DNA of 64,000 nucleotides from Plut-88900 sp965116945 (GCA_965116945.1 OZ220734.1:1240001-1304000), one strand, 5' to 3'; numbered from the stretch's first letter, positions 43,314 to 52,762 are shown. Made by a program: numbers and translations. The notes: generated by a model from the sequence alone, not told the origin.

Positions 43314-44585
43314 ATGACGACTACGGTTAGACAAGATCTGAGGGCGCAGGCGCTGGCGGGGCGGGGGGCGGGGCGGGAGCTGGGTCGGGCGAGCAGTGCG
43401 TTGAAGGACCAGGCCCTGCGGAACATCGCGCGGGCGCTGCTGGACAGGCAGGACGAGATCGTCGAGGCCAACCGGCAGGACTATGACTCCAGCGCGGAGT
43501 CGGGGCTTTCGGGGTCGCTGCTGGACCGGCTGCTCCTCACCCCCGACCGCATCCAGGCCCTCGCCGAGGACGTGGAGGGCATCGCCATCCTCCCGGACCC
43601 CGTCGGAGAGACGTTCGACATGCGTACGCTGCCCAACGGTCTGCAGGTCGGCAAGCGCCGGGTGCCGCTGGGGTTGATCGGGGCGATATACGAGAGCCGG
43701 CCCAACGTGACCATCGATATCTCGTGTCTCTGCCTGAAGTCGGGCAACGCGGTGCTGCTGAGGGGCGGCAAGGAGGCCATCCGGTCGAACCGGCTCCTGG
43801 CGTCCATTGTGCGGGACAGCCTGGTCGAGGCGGGGGGCCCGGGGGAGGCGGTGCAGTTCGTCGACTCCACGGACCGGGCCCTGGTCGGGGAGATGCTGGA
43901 GATGAAGGGCATAATCGACCTGATGGTGCCCCGGGGCAGTGAGGACTTTATCCGCTACGTGGACTCCAACGCCTCGATGCCCGTGGTGGCGGGCGGGGTG
44001 GGCGTCTGCCACACCTACGTTGACAGCTCCGCCAACCTCGACAGCGCGGTGGCCATAGCCTACAATGCGAAGGTACAACGCCCCTCCACCTGCAACGCCC
44101 TGGACACCCTCATCGTGCACTCCTCCGTCGCCCGCGAATACCTGCCCCGGATAGCCCGCGCCTGGGGCGAGAAGGGCGTCGATATCCGGTGTGACGAAAG
44201 GGCTTTCGACGTGATAAATGGGATGGGCGGTGTGGGGCGCGCAGGGGAGTCGGACTGGGGGACGGAGTTCCTGGCCCTGGTCGCTTCGGTGAAGGTCGTC
44301 GATGACATGGACGAGGCCCTGGCCCACATCGAGACCTACGGGTCCGGCCACTCCGAGGCGATCCTGACCGAGGACTACTCGGCGGCGCAGAGGTTCCTGG
44401 ACGAGGTTGATGCCGCGGCGGTCTTCGTGAACGCGAGCACGCGGTTCACGGACGGCGGGCAGTTCGGGCTGGGGGCGGAGGTGGGTATCAGCACACAGAA
44501 AATGCACGCTCGGGGCCCGATGGGGCTACGAGAAATGACATCCTACAAGTGGATAATCCTGGGCCGCGGACACGTCCGGCCCTAG
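43314..44585 (+). CDS. proA: Gamma-glutamyl phosphate reductase
   Basis: Second step of proline synthesis: NADPH-dependent reduction of gamma-glutamyl phosphate to glutamate semialdehyde. The 423-aa protein has the aldehyde dehydrogenase-like fold with VPLGLIGAIYESRPNVT, KSGNAVLLRGGKEA, and the catalytic Cys in RPSTCNALDTLI. The ATG at 43314 lies 14 nt after the restriction-modification gene; the longer frame overlaps that gene and is rejected. Confidence 0.94.
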   Translation: MTTTVRQDLRAQALAGRGAGRELGRASSALKDQALRNIARALLDRQDEIVEANRQDYDSSAESGLSGSLLDRLLLTPDRIQALAEDVEGIAILPDPVGETFDMRTLPNGLQVGKRRVPLGLIGAIYESRPNVTIDISCLCLKSGNAVLLRGGKEAIRSNRLLASIVRDSLVEAGGPGEAVQFVDSTDRALVGEMLEMKGIIDLMVPRGSEDFIRYVDSNASMPVVAGGVGVCHTYVDSSANLDSAVAIAYNAKVQRPSTCNALDTLIVHSSVAREYLPRIARAWGEKGVDIRCDERAFDVINGMGGVGRAGESDWGTEFLALVASVKVVDDMDEALAHIETYGSGHSEAILTEDYSAAQRFLDEVDAAAVFVNASTRFTDGGQFGLGAEVGISTQKMHARGPMGLREMTSYKWIILGRGHVRP

Positions 44586-44606
44586 ACCAGAGAGGAAACA
44601 CCGGCA

Positions 44607-44921
44607 ATGGCCTCCTACCGTTTTGAAAGAGAATGCCGCACGCCCCATTCGGAAACGTATACGATCATCGACGACGAAAGCACTGCGGGTCGAATTGACC
44701 TGCATTACGGCACGAGCGTGGTCCACGGAACGTTGTCTGTGCTGGAAAATGTCACGCAGGACGGCATCCAGGAACTGATAGACACCATCGACGAAGAGCT
44801 GGTGATGACGGCTGACGCGTCCCGCGGCGATTTCATAGTCGCGGTGTACCAGGGGCGAGAAATCGGGGTGTTCAGCGATGAGGACTTCGACGAGGAAGAG
44901 GGCGGGGGCGGGTCTCAGTAG
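44607..44921 (+). CDS. Conserved-looking small protein, 104 aa
   Basis: I do not recognise this protein. It begins MASYRFERECRT, appears alpha/beta (TYTIIDDES, GRIDLHYGTSVVHGTLSVL, FIVAVYQGREIGVFSDEDF) and ends in an acidic Gly-rich tail. AGAGGAAA precedes the ATG, 21 nt after proA, so it is probably the last gene of the pro operon. Its last 7 bases overlap the convergent DUF362 gene. Confidence 0.6.
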   Translation: MASYRFERECRTPHSETYTIIDDESTAGRIDLHYGTSVVHGTLSVLENVTQDGIQELIDTIDEELVMTADASRGDFIVAVYQGREIGVFSDEDFDEEEGGGGSQ

Positions 44922-46042
44922 CTCAGGAAGAGCTTGCCCCAGCCCGTTTTCATCGCCTTCCTGATCCTGCCCTTGCCTACCAGGTTCATCCAGAAGACGT
45001 TGTGGTAGAGGTTCGACGCGAGGTAGGCCCAGGGCACGAGGAACGACCTGAGCAGCAATTTCTCAAGCGGCTTCAGCGGGCCCCAGTAGATCAGCTTCTG
45101 GCCCCGGCTGGCAAAGGTGTTCTCCGAGCCGCTGAAGCCCCAGTTCACCCCCGACAGGTCTTCCCCTGCTATCTCGATTTCCCTCGGGTCACCGCAACCC
45201 AGGCCCGCGTCGTGGGCGAGGCGGATGAACTTGATGGACATGGGGTCGAATCCCATGAGCTTTGCGGCCACGGCATCTATGGCTACCTGGTCGGCGCTGG
45301 CGAGGAGAAGGTCCTTGACGTGCCAGCGCATGGCTCGGGGCCCGGGGCCGTCTCCCGCGAATGTGCCGTCCATCATGGCGAAGATGCCGGGGTGTATCTC
45401 CTTCTGGATGGCGAGGAGGTCGACGAGGGTTTCGTGGATGACGGAGTGGGTGTAGTGGCGCTTGCGGTTGAGCAGGCCGCCGAAGGCGTTCTTCATGGCG
45501 CCGGTCATCTTCGTGAAGACGTGGGTCTTCATGGTCGGGAGTTGGATGACGTTCTTGCCGATGAAGGGCTCGGGGATCTGGATACCATCTGGGAAGATTT
45601 CGTCCAGGGCAAGCATTTTGGCCTTGGGTTGATACTGGATCCAGCGTACCGGGTCCTCTTCGAGGTGCATGTTAGGGAGGTCGTACTTATCGGTGACGAC
45701 CTTCTGCTTGTTGCGGACCTCGCCTTCCCGGGCGTCGACCACTACCGTTCCGTTGTGCGCTGCGATAAGGTCGTTGTAACCGTTGGCTTGCAGGGCCTTG
45801 ACGGCGCCTTCGATTTGCCAGGGTGGGGTGGAGCAGGCGGGGTAGTAGTATTGCCAGGAGATGTTTATCTTGAGGAGGGTGGGGAGGTCCGGGGGGAGGT
45901 GGTCTTTCATGCCCGCCAGCTCGGCGAGGCGGACGTAGTCGTCCAGGACGGTCTCCGGGGATGTGAAGACCGCGGCGACGGTGGGCTTTTGGGTGGTCGG
46001 GGCGCGGGTGGGGGCGGGGGTGGTCTGGATTTCAGTTGCCAT
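44915..46042 (-). CDS. DUF362-domain protein
   Basis: A 375-aa member of the DUF362 family (KINISWQYYYPACSTPP, LPTMKTHVFTKMTGAMKNAFGGLL, DGTFAGDGPGP are the recognisable blocks). The function of the family is not settled; some members carry ferredoxin-type clusters, but no Cys-rich domain is present here. The N-terminus is Thr/Pro-rich. TATAAT on the minus strand (46054-46049) lies 6 nt before the ATG, suggesting a leaderless transcript. Confidence 0.8.
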   Translation of the reverse strand: MATEIQTTPAPTRAPTTQKPTVAAVFTSPETVLDDYVRLAELAGMKDHLPPDLPTLLKINISWQYYYPACSTPPWQIEGAVKALQANGYNDLIAAHNGTVVVDAREGEVRNKQKVVTDKYDLPNMHLEEDPVRWIQYQPKAKMLALDEIFPDGIQIPEPFIGKNVIQLPTMKTHVFTKMTGAMKNAFGGLLNRKRHYTHSVIHETLVDLLAIQKEIHPGIFAMMDGTFAGDGPGPRAMRWHVKDLLLASADQVAIDAVAAKLMGFDPMSIKFIRLAHDAGLGCGDPREIEIAGEDLSGVNWGFSGSENTFASRGQKLIYWGPLKPLEKLLLRSFLVPWAYLASNLYHNVFWMNLVGKGRIRKAMKTGWGKLFLSY

Positions 46043-46109
46043 GGGGGAATTATACGGCAGAGCGGCGAGGTGAGGATTGACGGTGAAGGGCCGGAGGCCC
46101 GATTAGTCT

Positions 46110-46331
46110 CTAGACAGTCTCGAACTGAAGGGCGGAGAGGTTGAGCTTTGATGAGCGCTTTGAGAGGTTCAGCATCTCGACACCCACTACATCCCTCGCC
46201 TCGTTGTAGTCGAGAACAACGCCCGCGGAGACTTCTTCGGATTCCAGAATCTGAGAGTCATCAAGGCGCAGGTATAGGGCGTCGGCTTCCTTATCGACGT
46301 ATAGCTTCATAGCTTGTTTCACAAAGTTCAT
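46110..46331 (-). CDS. DUF2283-domain small protein
   Basis: A 73-aa protein with the DUF2283 core MKLYVDKEADALYLRL and the VVLDYNEARDVVGVEML strand pair. The ATG at 46331 gives a 7-residue extension; the internal ATG at 46310 fits the usual family start but has no better ribosome site. Function unknown; members often sit beside toxin-like genes, but none is seen here. It is divergent from mnmG. Confidence 0.75.
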   Translation of the reverse strand: MNFVKQAMKLYVDKEADALYLRLDDSQILESEEVSAGVVLDYNEARDVVGVEMLNLSKRSSKLNLSALQFETV

Positions 46332-46396
46332 TTTACATCATCCTAGTTCCCACCCTTGACCTTGGGGGGAGGTAGCCTATTAATATCTCCACCGTA

Positions 46397-48490
46397 ATGA
46401 CCAAGATATACGACGTAATAGTGATAGGCGCGGGCCATGCGGGTTGCGAGGCGGCCCTGGCCGCGGCGCGCATGGGCTGCGACACCCTGGTCCTGACCAT
46501 GAAGCTTGACCACATCGCGCTGATGCCGTGCAACCCGTCGATAGGGGGGCCGGCGAAGGGGCATCTGGCCAGGGAGGTGGATGCGCTGGGTGGGGAGATG
46601 GGCCGGAATACGGACAAGACGTTCATCCAGATACGGATGTTGAATACCGGCAAGGGGCCGGCGGTGCAGGCGCTGAGGGCGCAGTCGGACAAGGAGATGT
46701 ATGCGCGGGAGATGAGGAGGACGCTGGAAGGGCAGGAGGGCTTGACGGTGAGGGAGGCGCTGGTGACGGGGATAGGGATGGGGGGAGGGAATGGCTATGC
46801 AGTAGGTGATGGGGCAAGTCTTGAATTCCTCGCGGGGCATCGGAATGACATGAGAAACGGGGCTCGGGATGGCGTGGGGTTGCCTGGGGTCAATGACGGA
46901 AGAGAAGGGAATGGATTCCGGCTCGGAGGCCGGGATGACGGTGTGGGCGGGTTAATCAGGCTGGAGACGAAGTCCGGGGAGGAGTATGTGGGGAGGACGG
47001 TTGTGCTGACGACGGGAACGTCGCTGGCGGGCAAGATCATCATGGGAGAGCGGGCATACACGGGAGGTCGTGCGGGGGAGCCTGCGGCGTCGGAGATATC
47101 TGAATCGTTGAAGCGGTTGGGTTTTGTACTGGGCAGACATAAGACGGGAACGCCCCCGAGGCTCGACGCCCGGACCATCGACTTCTCGAAGGCGAAAATC
47201 CAGCCCGGCAGCCCGACGCCCCTGCACTTCAGCTTCTGGGGCGCCAACGGTGATTCACTGCGCTTTCCTACGCCTAATCCGGTATATCCCAAACCCCCGG
47301 AGTCGGGGTGGAGGCCGCAGATGGCCTGCTACCTTGTGAGCACTAACCCCAGGACTCATGACCTAATAACCGCAAACCTGGACCGTGCCCCGATGTTCAA
47401 CGGGTCTATAAAGGGGGTCGGGCCCCGGTACTGCCCGTCCATAGAGGACAAGGTGGTGAGGTTTGCCCACAAGGAATCGCATGGCCTGTTCCTGGAACCC
47501 GAGGGCTGGCAGACCAACGAGGTCTACCTCCAGGGCGCTAACACGAGCCTCCCGGAGGACGTTCAGGAGGCGTTTGTCAGGTCGATAGTCGGGCTTGAGC
47601 GGGCCGAGATTTTGAAACACGGTTACGCCATCGAGTACGACTTCGTGCTGACGGACCAGATCAACGCGACTATGGAGACAAAGCTGATTCCCAACCTGTT
47701 CCTGGCGGGCCAGGTGTGCGGGACATCGGGGTACGAGGAGGCGGCCGGGCAGGGGATAGTGGCGGGGATTAACGCCGCGCTGCGGGTGAAGGGGCGGGGG
47801 CCGATGGTGCTGCGTCGGGACCAGGCGTACCTGGGCGTGATGATTGACGACCTCGTGACCCGGGACCATTTCGAGCCTTACAGGATGCTCACGTCTCGGG
47901 CCGAGCACCGCCTTCTGCTCAGGCAGGATAACGCAGACCTTCGCTTGGCGCCGATCGGTTATGACGTGGGTCTGATTAGCGATGAGCAATACCAAAAGGT
48001 GGAAGAAAAGCGCGCCGGCGTAACCCGAGAAATGGAAAGGCTGGGCAAGGTCTACCTGCCGCAGGACGGCAGCATAGACCCTCACCTGGTGAGCATCGGG
48101 CTGACGCCCGTCCGGAAGGCGGTCACGGGCCTGGAATTCCTGCGCAGGCCCGAGGTCGGGTACCAGACGGCTATCGAGCTAGGTCTTGGGGACGCGGGGT
48201 TGGGGGAGGAGGAACGGGAGCAGGTGGAAATTGAGGCCAAGTACCAGGACTACATTGAGCGTCAGAGCAGGGAGGTGGAGCGGATACGCAGGCTGGAGCA
48301 GAGACCTATACCGCAGGACGTGGACTACGGAACGATCAAGGGCCTTTCCAACGAGGCACGGGAAAACCTGACCCGATTTGTGCCGCTGACTGTGGGGCAG
48401 GCTTCCCGGGTGCCGGGAGTCAGGACCTCGGATGTGAGCCTGCTGCTGGTGCACCTGGAGAGGGGTCGGGAGAAGGTCAAGGTAACCTAG
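46397..48490 (+). CDS. mnmG: tRNA uridine-5-carboxymethylaminomethyl modification enzyme MnmG (GidA), with in-frame repeat insertion
   Basis: With MnmE, MnmG installs the cmnm5 group on U34 of tRNAs. FAD motif VIVIGAGHAGCEAALAAA (residues 8-25), CNPSIGGPAKGH (45-56), TGTPPRLDARTIDF, GPRYCPSIEDK, GYEEAAGQG and the SRAEHRLLLRQDNADLRL block are all present. At 697 aa it is longer than usual. Residues about 126-186 (nt 46772-46955) are a Gly/Arg/Asp-rich stretch absent from the family, replacing a short turn between two strands. This stretch is made of family B repeats (46825-46850 and 46914-46940) read in frame. Everything after it is normal, so the protein is probably functional. Confidence 0.93.
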   Translation: MTKIYDVIVIGAGHAGCEAALAAARMGCDTLVLTMKLDHIALMPCNPSIGGPAKGHLAREVDALGGEMGRNTDKTFIQIRMLNTGKGPAVQALRAQSDKEMYAREMRRTLEGQEGLTVREALVTGIGMGGGNGYAVGDGASLEFLAGHRNDMRNGARDGVGLPGVNDGREGNGFRLGGRDDGVGGLIRLETKSGEEYVGRTVVLTTGTSLAGKIIMGERAYTGGRAGEPAASEISESLKRLGFVLGRHKTGTPPRLDARTIDFSKAKIQPGSPTPLHFSFWGANGDSLRFPTPNPVYPKPPESGWRPQMACYLVSTNPRTHDLITANLDRAPMFNGSIKGVGPRYCPSIEDKVVRFAHKESHGLFLEPEGWQTNEVYLQGANTSLPEDVQEAFVRSIVGLERAEILKHGYAIEYDFVLTDQINATMETKLIPNLFLAGQVCGTSGYEEAAGQGIVAGINAALRVKGRGPMVLRRDQAYLGVMIDDLVTRDHFEPYRMLTSRAEHRLLLRQDNADLRLAPIGYDVGLISDEQYQKVEEKRAGVTREMERLGKVYLPQDGSIDPHLVSIGLTPVRKAVTGLEFLRRPEVGYQTAIELGLGDAGLGEEEREQVEIEAKYQDYIERQSREVERIRRLEQRPIPQDVDYGTIKGLSNEARENLTRFVPLTVGQASRVPGVRTSDVSLLLVHLERGREKVKVT
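46825..46850. repeat. Interspersed repeat family B inside mnmG, copy 5
   Basis: ATTCCTCGCGGGGCATCGG then AATGACA; it differs from the intergenic copy at 2020 by two bases or so over the core. It is translated as part of MnmG. Confidence 0.85.
46914..46940. repeat. Interspersed repeat family B (GGATTCCGGC subtype) inside mnmG, copy 6
   Basis: GATTCCGGCTCGGAGGCC then GGGATGACG; it matches the intergenic copy at 22872-22898 with two substitutions. Confidence 0.85.
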
Positions 48491-48510
48491 GCGGTTTCAA
48501 GGCAAAAGTG

Positions 48511-48547
48511 GAGGGGGCCGGTCGTAGGACCGGCCCCCTCTATTTTT
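48511..48547. terminator. Bidirectional rho-independent terminator between mnmG and solute-binding protein gene
   Basis: 13-bp perfect stem (GAGGGGGCCGGTC 48511-48523, complement 48528-48540), GTAG loop, then TATTTTT on the plus side. CACTTTT follows on the minus side. Confidence 0.85.
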
Positions 48548-48565
48548 CGGCTTGGCTAGCCTGGA

Positions 48566-49873
48566 CTAGTTTTTGCCCTGTACCTCGAACCAGATTTCCG
48601 CTTGCGCACCACCGATCATGCCGTCGGCGGCTTCATCCATGAGGATGGCGAAGGGGAGGTTGGCCTCTGCGGTGGGCAGGTATGGCCTGTGAGTGTCGAA
48701 CTTGGGGTCGGCCAGGAAGGGCCCCGACTTCAGGTTGGTCGGGCCGTAGGGCTGGTAAAGAGCCTGGCTGGCCGCGATTTCCGGGTGCTGGGCCCATGCG
48801 AAGAACAGGTTAATGAGCTCATATCGCTCGGGCTCCTGCTCGGCGAGACCCTTGGGGGACCACCAGTTGTCCGTGAGCACGTCGTGCCCGCACTCCCAGC
48901 AGAGATGGGCGTTAAGGCCGCTGTTCACAACGGCGTCGAAGCCGATTCCGTTGTCGGTCTCGCAAACGTCCAGCTCACCCGACTCCAGAAGGGCCGGACA
49001 GTCGCTGGCGCCGGAGAAGAAGACATCGGTGTTGGGAATCATCACTTCCTCTACGACCTGCCATGCGTGGTCCAGCTGCTCGGGTGTGAGGGCCGAAAGG
49101 GAAGCCCTGCCTTCCTCGGTGTCGAGGAGGGTGGGGTCGTCGATGAGGAGACCGAAGCGCACCCGGTGTTTCCATGCCCAGTCCTGGGTGAAGATTCCGC
49201 GGCGTCCCGGGAATTTCTCCTTGTCGAACACGTCAGCCATTGTCCTGGGGCCGTCGTCTCCGTAGGTGTCCTTGCTCCACATCACCATGTGTGAGAAGGC
49301 TGAACCGCCGCCGCCGATCCACAGGGCGTCTCGGATGTGAGGGAAGAGGTCGGTCTTGTCGACGATGGCCGGGTTGACTTCTTCGAGCACTCCTTCGAGG
49401 CCCATGGTTATGGAAGCCTGGCCGGAGCCGTCGATGATGTCCCAGGTGATGTTGCCGGTGCGGGCCATGGCCCTGACCTTGGCGTAGTCGGGCGGGCCGT
49501 CTTCGACGATGTTTATGCCGAACTGCTGGGCAAAGGGTACCAGGAAGGCCTGGCGCTGCATGGCCTGGTAGGCGCCGCCCCAGGAAGCGAAGGTGAAGGA
49601 GCCGCCTTGGTGTGCGGCGAGGGCCGCGACAACTTCTTCGTGGGTACCCGGGTTATCAGCGGTCCATTCGCTGATGGGCCGCACTGAAGTTTCCGGCTCA
49701 TCAGGTTCCATCATTGCCGTAGGCGTGGGCTCGGGCATGGCATCCTCGGGTTCGGGAGTGGCGGTGGCGGACTCTCCGCAGGCAGCGACTACGAGCAGAG
49801 CAACAAGGGCAAGCGATAGAAGGCCGAGTATCGCCCATCTCTTACTTTCAAATATCCGAAAAGAAAAACTCAT
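48566..49873 (-). CDS. Extracellular solute-binding lipoprotein (PotD-type, type II fold), copy 2
   Basis: A 435-aa secreted lipoprotein: basic N-terminus, hydrophobic stretch and lipobox VVAAC, then a Thr/Pro-rich linker (ATATPEPE). The mature part starts GGSFTFASWGGAYQ, the opening strand of spermidine/putrescine-type binding proteins, and includes WDIIDGSGQ and the C-terminal NLPFAILMDEAADG. The start is set at 49873 because GGAGGAG lies 11 nt upstream. No permease or ATPase gene is adjacent. It is a close paralogue of the gene at 50074. Confidence 0.85.
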   Translation of the reverse strand: MSFSFRIFESKRWAILGLLSLALVALLVVAACGESATATPEPEDAMPEPTPTAMMEPDEPETSVRPISEWTADNPGTHEEVVAALAAHQGGSFTFASWGGAYQAMQRQAFLVPFAQQFGINIVEDGPPDYAKVRAMARTGNITWDIIDGSGQASITMGLEGVLEEVNPAIVDKTDLFPHIRDALWIGGGGSAFSHMVMWSKDTYGDDGPRTMADVFDKEKFPGRRGIFTQDWAWKHRVRFGLLIDDPTLLDTEEGRASLSALTPEQLDHAWQVVEEVMIPNTDVFFSGASDCPALLESGELDVCETDNGIGFDAVVNSGLNAHLCWECGHDVLTDNWWSPKGLAEQEPERYELINLFFAWAQHPEIAASQALYQPYGPTNLKSGPFLADPKFDTHRPYLPTAEANLPFAILMDEAADGMIGGAQAEIWFEVQGKN

Positions 49874-50020
49874 GTCAGTACGTCTCCTCCAAATGCAATC
49901 CAATTAATCCAAAGCTGCTCCAAATGAAAATAAGCGCGAAGGGCCGTAAACGACTTTAACGCGCCTTGTTCAGTCCATCTATCACCTCCCGAAATGGCGC
50001 CCAGCGTGGAAATAATCAGT

Positions 50021-50052
50021 GTGGGGTGTCGACCGGATGGCCGACACCCCAC
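50021..50052. terminator. Probable terminator downstream of the 50074-51393 gene
   Basis: 11-bp stem GTGGGGTGTCG/CGACACCCCAC with a 10-nt loop; the minus-strand continuation is ACTGATTATTT, only moderately T-rich. Confidence 0.5.
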
Positions 50053-50073
50053 AGATTACTGACTTGGGACTAT

Positions 50074-51393
50074 TTAGTTCTTGCCCTGAACTTCGAACCA
50101 GATCTCAGCCTGCGGACCACCGATTTCTCCATCGGCGGCCTCGTCCATGAGGATGGCGTAGGGAAGATTGGCGTCGGCGGTGGGCAGGTAGGGTCTAATC
50201 CTGTCGAACTCAGGCGCATCGAGGAAGGGCGCAGACTTCAGGTTGGTCGGCCCGAAGGGCTGGTAGAGCGCCTGGCTTGCCGCAATTTCCGGGTGCTGGG
50301 TCCAGGCGAAGAAGAGGTTAATGAGCTCCCATTTCTTCGGGTCCTCTTCCTTGATGCCCTTGATGACCCACCAGTTGTCGGTCAGCACGTCGTGCCCGCA
50401 CTCCCAGCAGGCCCCGACGTTGAAACCTTCCTCCACGATGCCGTTGAATGCGGCGCCGTTGTCCCCTTGGCAGATGTCAACTTCCCCGGAGTTGAGGAAG
50501 GCGAGGCAGTCGTAGATTCCGGCGGTGAAGATGTCGATAGCGGGGATCCACTGCTCCTCGACAAGCCTCCAGGCCTTGTCCAGCTGCTCTGGGGTCATGG
50601 CTGAAAGCGTAGCCCTGCCTTCCTCGGTTTCCATAAGCGAGGGGTCGTCGGCGATAAGAGGCCAGCGCACCATGTGCTTCCAGTTCCAGTCCTGGGGAAT
50701 CATTCCGCGAATGCCGGGGAACTTCTCCTTGTCCAGGTAGTCGGCCCAGCTGGAGGGCTGAGGCCCGCCGTCAGGGTAGGTGTCCTTGTTGTACATCATG
50801 ACCATGGAGTAGGCGGAGCCTCCGCCGCCGATCCACGGCGCGTCACGGATGTGGGGGAACAGGTCTGCCTTGTTGATGATGGACTCGTCGAGCTCTTCCA
50901 GCACGCCCTCGAGACCCATGGTGACGCCGGCCTGGCCGGAGCCATCGACTATGTCCCAGGTCACATTGCCGGTGTGGGCCATGGCCCGCACCTTGGCGTA
51001 GTCGGGAGGGCCGTCCTCGATGATATTCACGCCGAATTTCTCGGCGAAAGGCCTCAGGAACGCCTTGGCCTGCATGTCCTGGTAAGAGCCTCCCCAGGAG
51101 ACGAAGACGAAGGAGCCGCCCTGGTGGGCCGCCAGCGCCGCCTCGATCTCCTCGTGGGTGGCGGGGTTATCGACGGTCCATTCGCTTACCGGCCTTAAAG
51201 CGGTGGAAGGCTCGTCGGGCTCTTCCTCCATCATGGCGGTGGGGGTAGGTTCGGGCATCGCGTCGTCGGGCTCCGGTGTGGCGGTGGCGGACTCGCCACA
51301 GGCTGCCACCACTAGCAGGACGACCAGGGCAAGGGACAGAAAGGCAACCGCCAACCAGCGTTTGCTCTTATATACAGTGGCCTTATTCTTCAT
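50074..51393 (-). CDS. Extracellular solute-binding lipoprotein (PotD-type, type II fold), copy 1
   Basis: A 439-aa paralogue of the preceding gene in transcription order: signal peptide, VVAAC lipobox, the same ATATPEPDDAMPEPTPTAMM linker, GGSFVFVSWGGSYQ and CWECGHDVLTDNWW block. The start at 51393 is chosen for GGAGGAG 10 nt upstream; the longer frame adds an unrelated 58-residue leader. The pair presumably arose by tandem duplication. It may serve uptake of a compound used by the amidohydrolase/oxidoreductase genes upstream. Confidence 0.85.
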   Translation of the reverse strand: MKNKATVYKSKRWLAVAFLSLALVVLLVVAACGESATATPEPDDAMPEPTPTAMMEEEPDEPSTALRPVSEWTVDNPATHEEIEAALAAHQGGSFVFVSWGGSYQDMQAKAFLRPFAEKFGVNIIEDGPPDYAKVRAMAHTGNVTWDIVDGSGQAGVTMGLEGVLEELDESIINKADLFPHIRDAPWIGGGGSAYSMVMMYNKDTYPDGGPQPSSWADYLDKEKFPGIRGMIPQDWNWKHMVRWPLIADDPSLMETEEGRATLSAMTPEQLDKAWRLVEEQWIPAIDIFTAGIYDCLAFLNSGEVDICQGDNGAAFNGIVEEGFNVGACWECGHDVLTDNWWVIKGIKEEDPKKWELINLFFAWTQHPEIAASQALYQPFGPTNLKSAPFLDAPEFDRIRPYLPTADANLPYAILMDEAADGEIGGPQAEIWFEVQGKN

Positions 51394-51666
51394 TGCTAAA
51401 TACTCTCCTCCAATTGCTGGTGATAAATTCGGAAGGATTGCGCGCCTCCCCGCAGATAACCGATCTGCTTGCGGGTCTATTCCATACACTACCTCCACTA
51501 TGGGATGCAGGCTCAGGAACAGTTGCGAGGATGGTCGAGAGTCGGGCCATGGGTTACCTTCCTGCAACGACCAGGGACGGGACTATGGTTGGGCATTATA
51601 TTGGCCCGATGCACGGGCAGTCAAACGGAGGCAACGGCGAGGTGGGGAGGGGTGGGGGAATTTGCC

Positions 51667-52641
51667 CTATACCAGGGGCACGACCTCTTCGGCGAACCTC
51701 TGTATCTGCTCTCGGGCGTATTCAGTGGATGCCGAGCCCCGGTAGCTGAAGTCGATCAGCAGGTGGTCGACGCCCGCGTTGAGGAAGGCCCTTACCTTTT
51801 CGGCGCACATTTCCGGTGGCCCGACGATGGTCATCTCCTCCGGCTGCACGCCGGTAGCCGTCAGGCGGATGCACTCCCGCAGCCGGGGCACGACCTCGGA
51901 CTCTACCTTGCTCTCATCGTCTACGATGGCCACGAAGTTCATCAAACTTATCTTCAAGGAAGAGCCGGTGCGCTCATTCTCGGCCTCGATTGCCGGCAAC
52001 CACTGCTCCTTGATCTCCTCTACGGGCATGGGAGCAGGCAGGATGTGGGTGGCGTAGCGTGCCGCCCTGGGTATCGAGGGCAGGCCGCCGCCGTACCAGA
52101 TGGGTGGATATGGCTTCTGGGCGGGCTTCGGGTCTAGGGTGACGTTATCCAGCTGGTAGTACTTGCCCTGGTGCGTTACCCCGTCCTCGGTCCAAAGCCG
52201 GGTGATTACCTCCATCTGTTCGTCCGTGACCCGGGCCCTGCGGCGGTGATGCTCCTCCGCCCCGGCCATGTGGAAGTCGCCGGTGGACCAGCCCATGCAC
52301 ATCCCCGGTATCAGCCTCCCTCCCGAGATCACGTCGATGGTCGAAAGGTTCTTGGCCCAGAAGTAGGGCGGGAGCACGGGCAGGATGAGCGAGTGAATGC
52401 CAAGCCGCAGGTTCCTGGTAACTGCGAACAGGGCCGGAAGCAGTGCCAGGGGGTCGAAGAGGTGGTGGCTGCTGAAGCGGTCGAACATCGGGGCGTGGGG
52501 CAGGGTCATGTGGTAGGGAAACCCTGCGGAGTAGAAGCCAAGCCGGTCCAGCTGCTGCACGACCTCGGTGAGGGATTCCAGGGTGGGGGGCGTCGCGCCC
52601 CAGCCGTAGATGTACGCGCTGAACCTGCTCATGTCGGCCAT
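51667..52641 (-). CDS. LLM-class flavin-dependent oxidoreductase
   Basis: A 324-aa luciferase-like TIM-barrel monooxygenase using F420H2 or FMNH2. Family features: NLRLGIHSLILPVLPP, the FWAKNLSTIDVISGGRLIPGMCMGW block and PPIWYGGG. It follows the tautomerase and amidohydrolase genes on the same strand, so it probably acts on a product or substrate of that small catabolic set. Cofactor preference cannot be read from sequence. Confidence 0.87.
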   Translation of the reverse strand: MADMSRFSAYIYGWGATPPTLESLTEVVQQLDRLGFYSAGFPYHMTLPHAPMFDRFSSHHLFDPLALLPALFAVTRNLRLGIHSLILPVLPPYFWAKNLSTIDVISGGRLIPGMCMGWSTGDFHMAGAEEHHRRRARVTDEQMEVITRLWTEDGVTHQGKYYQLDNVTLDPKPAQKPYPPIWYGGGLPSIPRAARYATHILPAPMPVEEIKEQWLPAIEAENERTGSSLKISLMNFVAIVDDESKVESEVVPRLRECIRLTATGVQPEEMTIVGPPEMCAEKVRAFLNAGVDHLLIDFSYRGSASTEYAREQIQRFAEEVVPLV

Positions 52642-52762
52642 GCTTTTACCCCTAATTCTCTGCCATAGAATTTAAGTCGTGAACGTTGGGCACGACGGAG
52701 GAGAGGGTACCCACAAGGGGCACCCTTACAAGGGAGGGAGCTGCTAGTGGGGAGGGTCGGCC

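Noticed and set aside
43185..44507. 440-codon minus-strand open frame
   Set aside because: Antisense shadow of proA; Arg/Pro/His-rich translation typical of reversed GC-rich coding sequence.
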